Shown: positions 6,162-14,117, numbered from the stretch's first letter. The stretch: DNA of 18,392 nt from an uncultured Acetatifactor sp. (GCA_910584235.1 CAJTZD010000029.1:1-18392), one strand, 5' to 3'. Program-made: numbers and translations. The notes: generated by a model from the letters alone, not told the origin.

Positions 6162-7985
6162 TCAATCGTCATCCAGCTTCAGCACGCTCAGGAATGCTTT
6201 CTGGGGGATCTCCACATTGCCGATCTGGCGCATGCGCTTCTTGCCCTCTTTCTGTTTCTCCAGGAGCTTTTTCTTACGGGTGATGTCTCCGCCGTAGCAT
6301 TTGGCCAGCACGTCCTTGCGCATGGCTTTCACGGTCTCCCTGGCGATGACCTTGCCGCCTATGGCCGCCTGGATGGGAATTTCGAACAGATGCCTGGGAA
6401 TCTCCTCTTTCAGCTTCTCGCACATCCTCCGGCCTCTCTCATAGGCTGAATCCGCATGGACGATAAACGAAAGAGCGTCTACTTCTTCTTTGTTTATCAA
6501 AATATCCAGTTTCACCAGCTTGGATGGCTCATAGCCCTTGATGTCATAATCAAAGGAGGCATAGCCTTTTGACCTGGACTTTAACGCGTCGAAAAAGTCG
6601 TATATGATCTCATTCAGCGGAAGCTCATACTTAAGCAGCGCCCGGCTGGCCTCGATGTACTCCATGCCCAGGTACCGTCCCCGCCTCTCCTGGCACAGCT
6701 CCATAATGGAGCCGATGAACTCGCTGGTCACCATGATTTCCGCGCTGACCACGGGCTCCTCCATATGTTCGATTACGGAGGGGTCCGGGAGATTGGAGGG
6801 GTTGGTCAGTTCGATCATCTCTCCATTAGTCTTGAATACCTTGTATACCACCCCGGGGGCAGTGGCCACCAGGTCCAGGTTGTACTCCCTCTCCAGGCGC
6901 TCCTGGATCACCTCCAGATGCAGCAGCCCCAGGAAGCCGCAGCGGAAGCCGAATCCCAGCGCCACTGAGGTCTCCGGCTCATACTGCAGGGCCGCATCGT
7001 TGAGCCGGAGCTTCTCCAGCGCGTCCCGCAGATCCGGATACTTTGCCCCGTCCGCCGGGTAGAAGCCGCAGTATACCATGGACTGCACCTTTTTATAGCC
7101 GGGCAGGGGGTCCTTACAGGGATTGTCATCGTCCGTGACGGTATCGCCGACTGCCGTGTCTTTCACGTTTTTGATAGAGGCCGTGATATAGCCCACCATA
7201 CCCGCCGAAAGCTCTTCGCAGGGGATGAACCGGCCCGCGCCGAAGACCCCTACCTCCACGACCTCCTCCTTGGCGCCGGTGGCCATCATGCGAATTTTTG
7301 TTCCTTTCCGAACGCTTCCCTCCATAATTCTGCAGAAAATGATCACTCCCTTGTAGGAATCATATAGGGAGTCAAAAATCAGCGCCTGTAACGGGCTGTC
7401 CGGATTCCCCTTGGGGGCGGGTATCTTCTTCACAATCTGCTCCAGCACGTCCTCAATGCCGATGCCGTTTTTCGCGGATATGAGAGGAGCGTCCCGGGCC
7501 TCCAGCCCTATTACGTCCTCAATCTCGTCTATGACCCGCTCCGGCTCGGCGCTGGGCAGATCAATCTTATTGATCACCGGAATCACGTCCAGGTCGTGGT
7601 CCAGAGCCAGATATACATTGGCCAGCGTCTGGGCCTCAATCCCCTGTGCCGCGTCCACCACGAGAATGGCGCCGTCGCAGGCCGCCAGGGAGCGGCTGAC
7701 CTCATAGTTGAAATCCACATGGCCGGGAGTGTCTATCAGGTTCAGGATATACTCCTCCCCGTCCCGGGCCCTGTACACGGTTCGCACGGCCTGAGCCTTG
7801 ATGGTGATGCCCCTCTCCCGCTCCAGGTCCATGTTGTCCAGCACCTGGGCCTGCATCTCCCTGCTGGTCAGCAGGCCCGTATGTTCAATAATGCGGTCGG
7901 CCAAGGTGGATTTGCCGTGGTCTATATGCGCTACGATGCAGAAATTGCGGATTCTGCTCTGATCTGTTTTTTTGGACTCCATCAA
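6162..7985 (-). CDS. lepA: LepA / elongation factor 4, ribosome-associated GTPase
   Basis: LepA is a cytoplasmic translational GTPase that acts on ribosome assembly and stalled ribosomes. G motifs are clear: G1 AHIDHGKST (19-27), G2 RGIT (58-61), G3 DTPGH (85-89) and G4 NKID (139-142). Domains II, III and V follow, and the LepA-specific C-terminal domain ends with IGKV-like text (AAIGGKVIARETVKAMRKDV) and the basic block KCYGGDITRKKKLLEKQKEGK. At 607 residues it is full length. The start ATG (the first of two in tandem) follows GGGGAAG. A sigma-A-like promoter is seen about 70 bp upstream. The gene probably forms an operon with hemW. Confidence 0.97.
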   Translation of the reverse strand: MMESKKTDQSRIRNFCIVAHIDHGKSTLADRIIEHTGLLTSREMQAQVLDNMDLERERGITIKAQAVRTVYRARDGEEYILNLIDTPGHVDFNYEVSRSLAACDGAILVVDAAQGIEAQTLANVYLALDHDLDVIPVINKIDLPSAEPERVIDEIEDVIGLEARDAPLISAKNGIGIEDVLEQIVKKIPAPKGNPDSPLQALIFDSLYDSYKGVIIFCRIMEGSVRKGTKIRMMATGAKEEVVEVGVFGAGRFIPCEELSAGMVGYITASIKNVKDTAVGDTVTDDDNPCKDPLPGYKKVQSMVYCGFYPADGAKYPDLRDALEKLRLNDAALQYEPETSVALGFGFRCGFLGLLHLEVIQERLEREYNLDLVATAPGVVYKVFKTNGEMIELTNPSNLPDPSVIEHMEEPVVSAEIMVTSEFIGSIMELCQERRGRYLGMEYIEASRALLKYELPLNEIIYDFFDALKSRSKGYASFDYDIKGYEPSKLVKLDILINKEEVDALSFIVHADSAYERGRRMCEKLKEEIPRHLFEIPIQAAIGGKVIARETVKAMRKDVLAKCYGGDITRKKKLLEKQKEGKKRMRQIGNVEIPQKAFLSVLKLDDD

Positions 7986-8055
7986 ATCTTCCCCATTCCT
8001 TTACATAAATGATGTCCCCTGGCAGTTTTCCTGCCCGCTGCCGCGAGACAGTATG

Positions 8056-8084
8056 ATTGTATCAGAATTGCAGGGACTTGTCCA
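8056..8084 (-). promoter_or_regulatory. Sigma-A promoter for lepA-hemW
   Basis: On the minus strand TGGACA (8079-8084) and TACAAT (8056-8061) are separated by exactly 17 bp. Transcription would start near 8049 and leave a leader of about 65 bases before lepA. It lies in the only gap between nifU and lepA, where a promoter is needed. Confidence 0.7.
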
Positions 8085-8105
8085 GATATTGGGTAAGATT
8101 TGTTT

Positions 8106-8537
8106 TCAGCCGGCCTCTTCCTCCTCATGAATATCGGCTTTGGGTTCTTTCAGACCCTGGATGACAATTCCTTTCTTCTGTGCATAGTCCCAGAGAGCGG
8201 CATGAATGGCCTCCTCCGCCAGCAGGGAACAGTGCACTTTCACCGCAGGGAGCCCGTCCAAAGCCTCCATCACCGCCTTGTTGGTCACCTGCAGGGCTTC
8301 CTGTATGCTCTTACCTTTCACCAGCTCCGTAGCCATGGAGCTGGTGGCCACGGCTGCCCCGCAGCCGAATGTTTTGAACTTCGCCTCCCGGATAATCCCG
8401 TTATCATCCACGTCCAGATATATCCGCATAATATCCCCGCATTTGGCGTTTCCCACAGTCCCCACGCCGCCGGCGTCCTCTATCTCCCCCATGTTTCTGG
8501 GATTCTGAAAATGATCCATTACTTTTTCGCTGTACAT
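8106..8537 (-). CDS. nifU: NifU/IscU-like Fe-S cluster scaffold
   Basis: The protein is the scaffold on which NifS/IscS-supplied sulfur and iron are assembled into clusters. The ATG at 8537 has AGGAGGAGAT directly before it and gives MYSEKVMDHFQNPRNMGEI, the usual family N-terminus; an in-frame ATG ten codons earlier lacks such a site. The three cluster-ligand cysteines are Cys33 (NAKCGDIM), Cys59 (KTFGCGAAVA) and Cys103 (VKVHCSLLA). At 143 residues it is a single IscU-type domain without the ferredoxin or C-terminal Nfu domains of azotobacter NifU. The Asp after the first Cys is present. The tail is acidic (IHEEEEAG). It follows nifS by 83 bp and should be in the same operon. Confidence 0.95.
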   Translation of the reverse strand: MYSEKVMDHFQNPRNMGEIEDAGGVGTVGNAKCGDIMRIYLDVDDNGIIREAKFKTFGCGAAVATSSMATELVKGKSIQEALQVTNKAVMEALDGLPAVKVHCSLLAEEAIHAALWDYAQKKGIVIQGLKEPKADIHEEEEAG

Positions 8538-8620
8538 ATCTCCTCCTGTGCTGCCGCTAATATACAATTTCCAAATCGCCGGATTCCCTCCTGCTCCCTT
8601 TGTATCCTGTCGGAGCCGAT

Positions 8621-9808
8621 TCAGCGGTTATACTGCTCTTTTGGAGATTTTACAAAGTCCTCATACAGGGGCGACATATCCCTAAGTCTCTGTACAATCT
8701 CCTTTAAATGCCCCACCACTTCGTCCAGCTCTTCTTTCGTATTCTCTTCGGAGAGGGTCATGCGCAGCGACCCGTGAGCCTCCTCATGTCTCAGCCCTGT
8801 TGCCAGCAATACATGGGAGGGATCCAGCGAACCGGATGTACAGGCGGAGCCGCTGGAAGCGCATACGCCCCTCATGTCCAGCATGATCAGCAGGGATTCC
8901 CCCTCTATAAATTGAAAAGAAATGTTCACGTTGCCGGGGAGACGTTTGTCCCGATGGCCGTTTAAGCGGCAGTAGGGAATCTCCCTCTCAATCCGCCCGA
9001 TCAGATAATCCCGAAGCTCTCTTTCTTTCCGGCCTTTCTCCTCCATCATGCGCTGCGCCCTGGAAACGGCGGCGGCGAAGCCCACGATACCCGGAACATT
9101 CTCCGTGCCGGCCCTTTTGTTTCTCTCCTGGGCTCCGCCGTGTATCAGGGAGGGGATTTTCGCATTCGAGCGGATATAGAGCATTCCGATGCCCTTGGGG
9201 CCGTTCAGCTTATGGGCGCTGGCGCTGAGCATGTCAATGTTCAGCTCCTCCACATGAATAGGAATCTGCCCGAAAGCCTGCACAGCGTCCGTATGGAACA
9301 GGATACCATGCTCTCTGGCAATGGCGCCGATCTCCCTGATCGGTTCGATGGTGCCGATCTCATTGTTGGCAAACATGACGCTGATCAGAATGGTGTCGGG
9401 CCGGATAGACGCCTTAAGGGCCTGGGGATCCACCAGGCCGTCCCCGTCCACGTCCAGATAGGTTACCCGGTACCCTCTTTTTTCCAGGTATTCACAGGTA
9501 TGCAGGACCGCGTGATGCTCTATCTTGGTGGTGATGATGTGCTTCCCCTTTCCGCTGCAGCTCTCCGCCGCTGCCTTAATGGCCCAGTTGTCCGCCTCGG
9601 TTCCGCCTGCCGTGAAGTAGATTTCTTCCTGCCGGGCGCCCAGGGCTGCGGCGATGGTCCTCCTGGCCTCGCCAATCGCCTTTTTCCCGGCAGAGCCCAG
9701 GGAATAGATGGCGCTGGGATTGCCGTAGATTTCCGTAAAATACGGTAGCATGGCCTCCAATACCTCAGGGGCCGTCCTTGTAGTGGCTGCATTATCCAGA
9801 TATATCAT
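8621..9808 (-). CDS. nifS: NifS/IscS-type cysteine desulfurase
   Basis: This PLP enzyme converts L-cysteine to alanine and a protein persulfide for Fe-S assembly. The ATG at 9808 (MIYLDNAATTRTAPEV) follows AGAGGAAAA and matches the family start; the longer frame from 9835 is not needed. Motifs: GGTEADNWAI, the cofactor-stacking His in KIEHHAVLHT, Asp and Gln in HTDAVQAFG, the Schiff-base Lys200 in SASAHKLNGPKG, and the catalytic Cys323 in SSGSACTSGS. The SSGSACTSG loop marks a group I desulfurase. At 395 residues the length is normal. It is paired with nifU downstream and has a strong promoter upstream. No iscR-like regulator gene adjoins it. Confidence 0.96.
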   Translation of the reverse strand: MIYLDNAATTRTAPEVLEAMLPYFTEIYGNPSAIYSLGSAGKKAIGEARRTIAAALGARQEEIYFTAGGTEADNWAIKAAAESCSGKGKHIITTKIEHHAVLHTCEYLEKRGYRVTYLDVDGDGLVDPQALKASIRPDTILISVMFANNEIGTIEPIREIGAIAREHGILFHTDAVQAFGQIPIHVEELNIDMLSASAHKLNGPKGIGMLYIRSNAKIPSLIHGGAQERNKRAGTENVPGIVGFAAAVSRAQRMMEEKGRKERELRDYLIGRIEREIPYCRLNGHRDKRLPGNVNISFQFIEGESLLIMLDMRGVCASSGSACTSGSLDPSHVLLATGLRHEEAHGSLRMTLSEENTKEELDEVVGHLKEIVQRLRDMSPLYEDFVKSPKEQYNR

Positions 9809-9915
9809 TTTTCCTCTCCGTTTTTCGCCCTGCATAAATCGCCCGGATGCTTAACGCGCCTTTGGCAGCAAGGCCTGTGTTTTATTTCATATCTATCCAC
9901 TAGGTTTATAGGTCC

Positions 9916-9944
9916 AGTATATCACCGCCTTTCTGTTCTGTCAA
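9916..9944 (-). promoter_or_regulatory. Strong sigma-A promoter for nifS-nifU
   Basis: On the minus strand TTGACA (9939-9944) and TATACT (9916-9921) are 17 bp apart, almost the full consensus. The predicted start is near 9909, giving a leader of about 100 bases. Just downstream the sequence AAACCTAGTGGATAG resembles half-sites of Rrf2-type regulators, but I do not claim an operator. Confidence 0.8.
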
Positions 9945-9964
9945 CTGTTCAATCGGAATATAAT
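9936..9964 (+). promoter_or_regulatory. Possible divergent promoter for the flippase gene
   Basis: A perfect TATAAT lies at 9959-9964 on the plus strand, 29 bp before the flippase ATG. A -35 at 17 bp would be TTCTGT (9936-9941), a poor match. It overlaps the nifS -35 region, so the two promoters could interfere. Confidence 0.4.
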
Positions 9965-9993
9965 GGGAAAAACGAAAGTTTCCTCCTGTTATT

Positions 9994-11379
9994 ATGAACG
10001 CAAAGCAACGTCATCCCTTAATCGTCGGCACTTTCATCCTTACCGCCACCGGCATTGCAACCCGTCTCATAGGCTTTTTGTACCGCATCTATCTGTCCCG
10101 GCTGTTCGGGGAGGAGGGCATGGGCATCTATCAGTTGCTCGGCCCTGTTCTGTCTCTGTCCTTTTCCCTGACTGCCGCCGGGTATCAGACCGCCATCTCC
10201 AAGCTGGTGGCGGAGCAGGCGGCCACCAAGGAGGCGCCCTCCCGCCGCCCTCTTGTATTGGGGCTTGGTATTTCCCTGCCCCTTTCCCTGTTGTGCAATG
10301 CAGTACTGTTCTTTTTTGCAGACACCATCGCCGTAAGCTTCCTGCAGGAGCCGCGCACAGCCGCCATGCTTCGCATCCTGTCCTTTTCCGTGCCCTTGAG
10401 CGCGGTGCATTCCTGCATCAACGGCTATTTCTACGGTATAAAAAAGGCCGGAATTCCGGCCGGAGCACAGCTTCTGGAGCAACTTGTCCGCGTGGGCTGT
10501 GTATACATAGTTTCCTCCCGCATCCTGGCTGCGGGGCATGTGCCCTCCATCGGCGTGGCGGTACTGGGGCTTACGGTGGGAGAGCTGGCATCCATGCTGC
10601 TTACCATTGCCGCCATCCTCCCCGGGAGAAGTCCCTCCCGTGCCGCGAACAAAGCCCCCCTTTCCGGGAGGGATCTGCGCCGCTCTGCAAGCGGCTCCCG
10701 GCCGGGTTCCACCCCTGTGCTCTGTGGGAAGCTTTTGGCCATGGCTCTGCCCCTTACCGCCAACCGCATCGTGCTGAACCTTTTGCAGAGCGTGGAAGCC
10801 GTATCCATTCCCTCCAGACTGCGCCTCTACGGCTACGATGCCGCCACCTCCTTAAGCGTCTACGGCGTGTTCACCGGCATGGCAATGCCCTTTATCTACT
10901 TTCCCAATGCCCTCACCGGCTCCGTGGCCGTGCTGCTGCTGCCCATTATCTCGGAAAATTATGCCCTGGGCAACATGAAAGCGGTCCGGGACGCCACGGT
11001 GCGCACCGTGAAATACTGCGGCCTCATGGGCTTTGGATGCCTGGGGGTGTTCGTCCTGTTTGGCAACTGGGCCGGCACCGCACTCTTTAACAGCCCTCTG
11101 GCAGGCTATTTTATCACCACCCTGGGCTTCATCTGCCCTTTCCTCTACCTGGATACCACTCTCTCCAGCATCCTCCAGGGGCTTGGGCTGGCGGGGCATA
11201 CCTTTGTGATGAATGTAATCTGCCTGTTGATCCGCCTGGCCTTTATCTTCCTGGCCGTGCCGCAGGTGGGTGTCAGGGGATTTTTGTGGGGGCTTTTAGC
11301 CGGACAGCTGACCCTGGCCGTGCTTTACCTCCTGTGTCTGAATCGTTTTTTAAAAAAGAAAGGTGGCCTGATGGCGTAA
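9994..11379 (+). CDS. SpoVB/MurJ-like MOP-superfamily lipid flippase
   Basis: A 461-residue integral membrane protein of the polysaccharide-biosynthesis/MATE-like MOP superfamily, with about twelve to fourteen hydrophobic segments. The N-terminus LIVGTFILTATGIATRLIGF followed by LYRIYLSRLFGEEGMGIYQL is typical of SpoVB and YtgP proteins of spore formers. SPSRAANKAPLSGRDLRRS is a basic cytoplasmic loop at about 214-240 between the two halves. The second half has MALPLTANRIVLNLLQSVEA, also typical. SpoVB-type proteins move lipid-linked cell-wall precursors needed for cortex synthesis; the exact substrate cannot be read from sequence. No good ribosome binding site is seen before the ATG (only GAAAG). 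It diverges from nifS and converges on sigG. Assignment to SpoVB rather than another paralogue is tentative. Confidence 0.88.
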   Translation: MNAKQRHPLIVGTFILTATGIATRLIGFLYRIYLSRLFGEEGMGIYQLLGPVLSLSFSLTAAGYQTAISKLVAEQAATKEAPSRRPLVLGLGISLPLSLLCNAVLFFFADTIAVSFLQEPRTAAMLRILSFSVPLSAVHSCINGYFYGIKKAGIPAGAQLLEQLVRVGCVYIVSSRILAAGHVPSIGVAVLGLTVGELASMLLTIAAILPGRSPSRAANKAPLSGRDLRRSASGSRPGSTPVLCGKLLAMALPLTANRIVLNLLQSVEAVSIPSRLRLYGYDAATSLSVYGVFTGMAMPFIYFPNALTGSVAVLLLPIISENYALGNMKAVRDATVRTVKYCGLMGFGCLGVFVLFGNWAGTALFNSPLAGYFITTLGFICPFLYLDTTLSSILQGLGLAGHTFVMNVICLLIRLAFIFLAVPQVGVRGFLWGLLAGQLTLAVLYLLCLNRFLKKKGGLMA

Positions 11380-11459
11380 ACGGGTATACACCGGCATTTG
11401 AACGGATAAGTCAGGCGGGTTCGGAATCCGGTCCGGGGCATTCTTCCCTCATGGAAGCG

Positions 11460-11480
11460 GCCGGGAACAGGGTGCCCGGC
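11460..11480. terminator. Hairpin between the flippase gene and sigG
   Basis: GCCGGG (11460-11465) pairs with CCCGGC (11475-11480) around a nine-base loop. The plus strand has only TTT after it, and on the minus strand it begins immediately after the sigG stop without a U-tract. It may weakly terminate one or both convergent transcripts. Confidence 0.3.
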
Positions 11481-11481
11481 T

Positions 11482-12261
11482 TTACTCGGTGAGGTAACTT
11501 CGCATGGCGCGCAGGGCATTCTTCTCCAGCCGGGACACCTGGGCCTGGGAGATGCCGATGGCTTCCGCCACCTCCATCTGGGTCTTGCCCTCGAAGAAGC
11601 GCAGGGAGATGATCTCATGCTCCCTGGCATTGAGACGCTTCATGGCTTCGCTTAAGGAGAGATGCTCCACCCAATTCTCTTCCTTGTTCTTCTTGTCGCT
11701 GATCTGGTCCATCACATAGAGGGTATCGCCGCCGTCCGTCAAAATGGGCTCGTAAAGGCTCATGGGATTCTGAATGGCGTCCAGCGCATAGGCGATGTCC
11801 TCCTTGGCAATGCCTATCTCCGTGGCAATTTCCTCAATGGAGGGCTCTTTCAGATTTTTTCTGGTGAGACTGTCTCTGGCATAAATGGCCTTATAGGCGG
11901 TGTCCTTCAGAGAGCGGGACACGCGCATAGCGCTGTTGTCCCGAAGGAAACGCCGGATTTCGCCGATGATCATAGGCACTGCGTAGGTAGAGAACTTTAC
12001 GTTCAGGGAGGTGTCGAAATTATCGATGGCCTTGATCAGGCCGATGCAGCCTATCTGGAACAGGTCGTCCACATTTTCATTGCTGGATGAGAAGCGCTTG
12101 ATGACGCTTAGGACCAGCCGCAGATTCCCTTCGATATAGGCCTCCCTGGCTCTCTCATCGCCGGCCTCGATCTGCTGGAAGAGAGCTTCCTTTTCCTCCG
12201 CTTTCAGCAACGGGAGCTTGGATGTGTTCACCCCGCAGATTTCCACTTTTCCCTGTGTCAT
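11482..12261 (-). CDS. sigG: Sigma-G, late forespore sigma factor
   Basis: SigG drives late forespore genes after engulfment. The start at 12261 gives MTQGKVEICGVNTSKLPLLK, matching the conserved KVEICGV-TSKLP that distinguishes sigma-G from sigma-F; AGGAAGG lies just upstream and an alternative ATG is four codons earlier. Region 2 includes NLRLVLSVIKRF, DDLFQIGCIGLIKAIDNFD and KFSTYAVPMIIGEIRRFLRD; region 3 has VSRSLKDTAYKA; region 4 has LNAREHEIISLRFFEGKTQ and the HTH VAEAIGISQAQVSRLEKNAL. At 259 residues it is full length. Unlike in Bacillus it is not directly downstream of sigE: about 2 kb containing ylmC-nrdR on the other strand lies between. A sigma-G-type promoter lies upstream, which implies autoregulation. 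Confidence 0.97.
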   Translation of the reverse strand: MTQGKVEICGVNTSKLPLLKAEEKEALFQQIEAGDERAREAYIEGNLRLVLSVIKRFSSSNENVDDLFQIGCIGLIKAIDNFDTSLNVKFSTYAVPMIIGEIRRFLRDNSAMRVSRSLKDTAYKAIYARDSLTRKNLKEPSIEEIATEIGIAKEDIAYALDAIQNPMSLYEPILTDGGDTLYVMDQISDKKNKEENWVEHLSLSEAMKRLNAREHEIISLRFFEGKTQMEVAEAIGISQAQVSRLEKNALRAMRSYLTE

Positions 12262-12306
12262 TTCCTTCCTCATTTCTGCGCCTTGCGGCGCGTTGGATTA
12301 TAGTGG

Positions 12307-12335
12307 TAGTATGTACCCCAGACACAAAAATATTC
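12307..12335 (-). promoter_or_regulatory. Sigma-G-type promoter upstream of sigG
   Basis: On the minus strand GAATA (12331-12335) and CATACTA (12307-12313) are separated by 17 bp. This fits the known sigma-G pattern of G-A/C-ATR for the -35 and CATNHTA for the -10. The start would fall near 12300, about 40 bases before the sigG ATG. Positive autoregulation of sigG is established in B. subtilis, which supports the reading. Confidence 0.65.
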
Positions 12336-12383
12336 CCGGAGCGTATGAGAAAGCGAAATTTATTCCCCTATGCCGCATATCAG

Positions 12384-12389
12384 TATAAT
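12384..12389 (+). promoter_or_regulatory. Possible -10 element for ylmC-nrdR
   Basis: A perfect TATAAT lies 48 bp upstream of the ylmC start on the plus strand. No convincing -35 is found 16-18 bp upstream (TTATTC or TATTCC are the candidates), so an activator or another sigma factor may be involved. The assignment is weak. Confidence 0.35.
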
Positions 12390-12437
12390 AAGCCAATTTA
12401 GCGCCGTCGCGCAGCGATTTTAAAAGGAGGGATTTCC

Positions 12438-12671
12438 ATGCTTTATTCGGAACTTAAGAGCAAGGACGTGATCAACATCAATAACTGCAAAAAGCTGGGC
12501 AGGGTATGCGACCTGGAGTTCGACCCCTGCAGCGGCTGTATCTGCAAAATCATGGTGCCGGGGGGAAACAGGCTGCTTGGATTCATAAACTGCGATCCTA
12601 ACATCGTGATTCCCTTTAAGGATATCAGACAGATCGGGCCGGACATTATTCTCGTTGACATTCACTGCTGA
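12438..12671 (+). CDS. YlmC/YmxH-family PRC-barrel sporulation protein
   Basis: A 77-residue protein with the small beta-rich PRC-barrel pattern: LYSELKSKDVININNCKKLG, RVCDLEFDP, ICKIMVPGGN, then IVIPFKDIRQIGPDIILVDI. The YlmC/YmxH family is confined largely to endospore formers and is placed in sporulation by family models, but its molecular role is unknown. Seven cysteines (17, 24, 31, 34, 36, 52 and 77) are many for so small a protein; the C-x-x-C-x-C cluster at 31-36 might bind metal, which is inference only. AAAAGGAGG precedes the ATG. ylmC lies near sigG in Bacillus too, on the same strand; here it is divergent. nrdR follows 118 bp downstream. Confidence 0.9.
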   Translation: MLYSELKSKDVININNCKKLGRVCDLEFDPCSGCICKIMVPGGNRLLGFINCDPNIVIPFKDIRQIGPDIILVDIHC

Positions 12672-12702
12672 ATATGGTACGTTTAGGATAAGGTAAAAGG
12701 TT

Positions 12703-12724
12703 GCGCAGGGCTTTCGCCCTGCGC
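12703..12724. terminator. Strong hairpin between ylmC and nrdR
   Basis: GCGCAGGGC (12703-12711) and GCCCTGCGC (12716-12724) form a perfect nine-base-pair stem with loop TTTC. No T-run follows on either strand, so it is not a standard intrinsic terminator. It may stabilise or attenuate the ylmC-nrdR transcript, or cause pausing. Confidence 0.45.
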
Positions 12725-12789
12725 TGTCAGAAATGGCTGTGAATCGCTATGCGCGCCAAAGCGCCCAGTGACATAAAGGGGGTATCATC

Positions 12790-13239
12790 ATGAAATGTCC
12801 TTATTGCAATCACGAGAACACAAGAGTGATCGATTCGCGTCCCGCGGAGGAGAACAACTCCATCCGGCGCAGGCGGGCCTGCGATGAGTGCGGAAAGCGT
12901 TTTACCACCTATGAGAAAATTGAAACCATCCCCCTGATCATCATTAAAAAGGATGATAACCGGGAGACTTACGACCGTTCCAAGATAGAGGGCGGACTGC
13001 TGCGTGCCTGCCACAAGAGGCCGGTGAGCGCCCAGGAGATCACAAGGCTGGTGGACTCGGTGGAAAATGATCTTTTCAGCCGGGAGGAAAAGGAAATCTC
13101 CAGCCAGGTCATCGGCGAGCTTTTGATGAACAAGCTAAAGGATCTGGACGCTGTGGCTTACGTACGCTTTGCCTCAGTCTATCGGGAGTTCAAGGATGTG
13201 AACACCTTTGTGGACGAGCTGAAAAAGATGCTGGAGTGA
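12790..13239 (+). CDS. nrdR: NrdR, ribonucleotide reductase repressor
   Basis: NrdR represses ribonucleotide reductase operons in response to ATP/dATP. The zinc ribbon has Cys3, Cys6, Cys31 and Cys34 (MKCPYCNHEN and RACDECGKRF) around the conserved DSRPAEENNSIRRRR. The ATP-cone domain runs from about residue 48 (IIIKKDDNRETYDRSKIEGG) to the end, with the family motif DAVAYVRFASVYREF. At 149 residues the length is normal. GGGGG precedes the ATG by eight bases. It follows ylmC in the same direction and converges on the VanZ-like gene with only 20 bp between stops. No NrdR box was noticed in the window, so its targets lie elsewhere. Confidence 0.97.
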   Translation: MKCPYCNHENTRVIDSRPAEENNSIRRRRACDECGKRFTTYEKIETIPLIIIKKDDNRETYDRSKIEGGLLRACHKRPVSAQEITRLVDSVENDLFSREEKEISSQVIGELLMNKLKDLDAVAYVRFASVYREFKDVNTFVDELKKMLE

Positions 13240-13259
13240 AAGGCGGACCCGGGGCCTGG

Positions 13260-13814
13260 TCAGGAAGCATTACCACGAGTGTGTCTTCTCCGTTTCCCTG
13301 CAAAAAGCAACATAAAGCCCCAATACGCCAGGAAACCTATGACTGCGCCCAGCGTATTGGTAAGGATATCGTCTATCTGAAAAATCCCCCGCCCCGTGAT
13401 AAGCTGCATGGTCTCGATGCACAGGCTTGTCATGGCTCCCAGCGCCAGGCAGCGCAGGAAATGCCTGTACCTGCGAAAAGCCGCCGGGGCCAGAAAGCCA
13501 TAGGGCACGAAGAGCAGTATATTCTCAATTACAAAGGCATTGTTCCTGTCGTTGATTCCCCAGGTAGAGAACAATTCCAGGTCAAATCCCTCGCTCCCGC
13601 CGCTCTCTCTGGACAGAAAAGTGATAATGATCATCAGGGAAAGATAGATCACAAAAGCAGCTACGGGCAGTTTCGGTACAGGCGCGGTTCCTCTGCGCTT
13701 TCTGATACTGTTCACTGTCCCTAAAAAAAGTGCGGCCAATAAAAGCCCCATGGCAAGACCATAAGGCAAGAACCTTACCATGGACATGATGTCCCGATAT
13801 ATATATGCAAGCAT
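13260..13814 (-). CDS. VanZ-like integral membrane protein
   Basis: A 184-residue protein with hydrophobic segments at about 13-33, 50-68, 92-108, 116-135 and 151-172. The family signature is clear near the C-terminus: IETMQLITGRGIFQIDDILT followed by NTLGAVIGF, preceded by NILLFVPYGFL. VanZ-family proteins are small membrane proteins of uncertain biochemical role; VanZ of vancomycin elements gives low-level teicoplanin resistance, but most relatives are not linked to resistance and no van genes are here. GCGGAG lies nine bases before the ATG and falls in the 3' arm of a small stem (TCCGC/GCGGA), which might modulate translation. The basic tail KRRRHTRGN ends at the convergent nrdR stop. Confidence 0.85.
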   Translation of the reverse strand: MLAYIYRDIMSMVRFLPYGLAMGLLLAALFLGTVNSIRKRRGTAPVPKLPVAAFVIYLSLMIIITFLSRESGGSEGFDLELFSTWGINDRNNAFVIENILLFVPYGFLAPAAFRRYRHFLRCLALGAMTSLCIETMQLITGRGIFQIDDILTNTLGAVIGFLAYWGFMLLFAGKRRRHTRGNAS

Positions 13815-13852
13815 TTCGTTTTCTCCGCAGATTCTCGCGGAAAGTCCGGCTG

Positions 13853-14101
13853 TTATTCCCGGTTTTCCTTTTTTCCGGAAAGCATTTCGTTCATCCAGCA
13901 GATGGCCTCTGCCACGCCGTCCTCCCCAAAAGGAAACTCGGCAGCTTCCTTTTTCTCGTCAGGTGTCTTAAAAAATGCGAAAGGCTCCGGCCATACCGTA
14001 CAGCGCAGCTTCTTCTCCCCCGCGCTGTCCGTGACGCCCTCCAGACGGTAGCGCATGCCCTGGTGGCAGCCCGTAAACTCCGTCTTCTTCAAATATTCCA
14101 T
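13853..14101 (-). CDS. Small hypothetical protein
   Basis: The ATG at 14101 gives MEYLKKTEFTGCHQGMRYRL, then VWPEPFAFFKTPDEKKEAAE and a C-terminal FGEDGVAEAICWMNEMLSGK; 82 residues. The soluble alpha/beta composition and the WPEPF-F-KTP segment look like a genuine conserved small protein, and I believe similar proteins occur in other Lachnospiraceae, but I know no function. A TTG nine codons earlier (14128) is an alternative start; neither has a strong ribosome binding site. It lies 38 bp before the VanZ-like gene and probably shares its transcript. A perfect palindrome sits just upstream. Confidence 0.6.
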   Translation of the reverse strand: MEYLKKTEFTGCHQGMRYRLEGVTDSAGEKKLRCTVWPEPFAFFKTPDEKKEAAEFPFGEDGVAEAICWMNEMLSGKKENRE

Positions 14102-14117
14102 CGATAATATATCATCT

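Noticed and set aside
8021..8035. GGCAG/CTGCC hairpin between nifU and lepA as a terminator
   Set aside because: Only five pairs, no U-tract, and it lies downstream of the lepA promoter in its leader.
9963..11090. Long plus-strand frame of 375 codons overlapping the flippase gene
   Set aside because: Composition is Arg/His/Pro-rich with no hydrophobic pattern; it is a shadow of the GC-rich flippase frame.
13260..13814. VanZ-like gene as an antibiotic-resistance determinant
   Set aside because: No van regulatory or ligase genes are present; VanZ-family proteins are widespread in clostridia without resistance.
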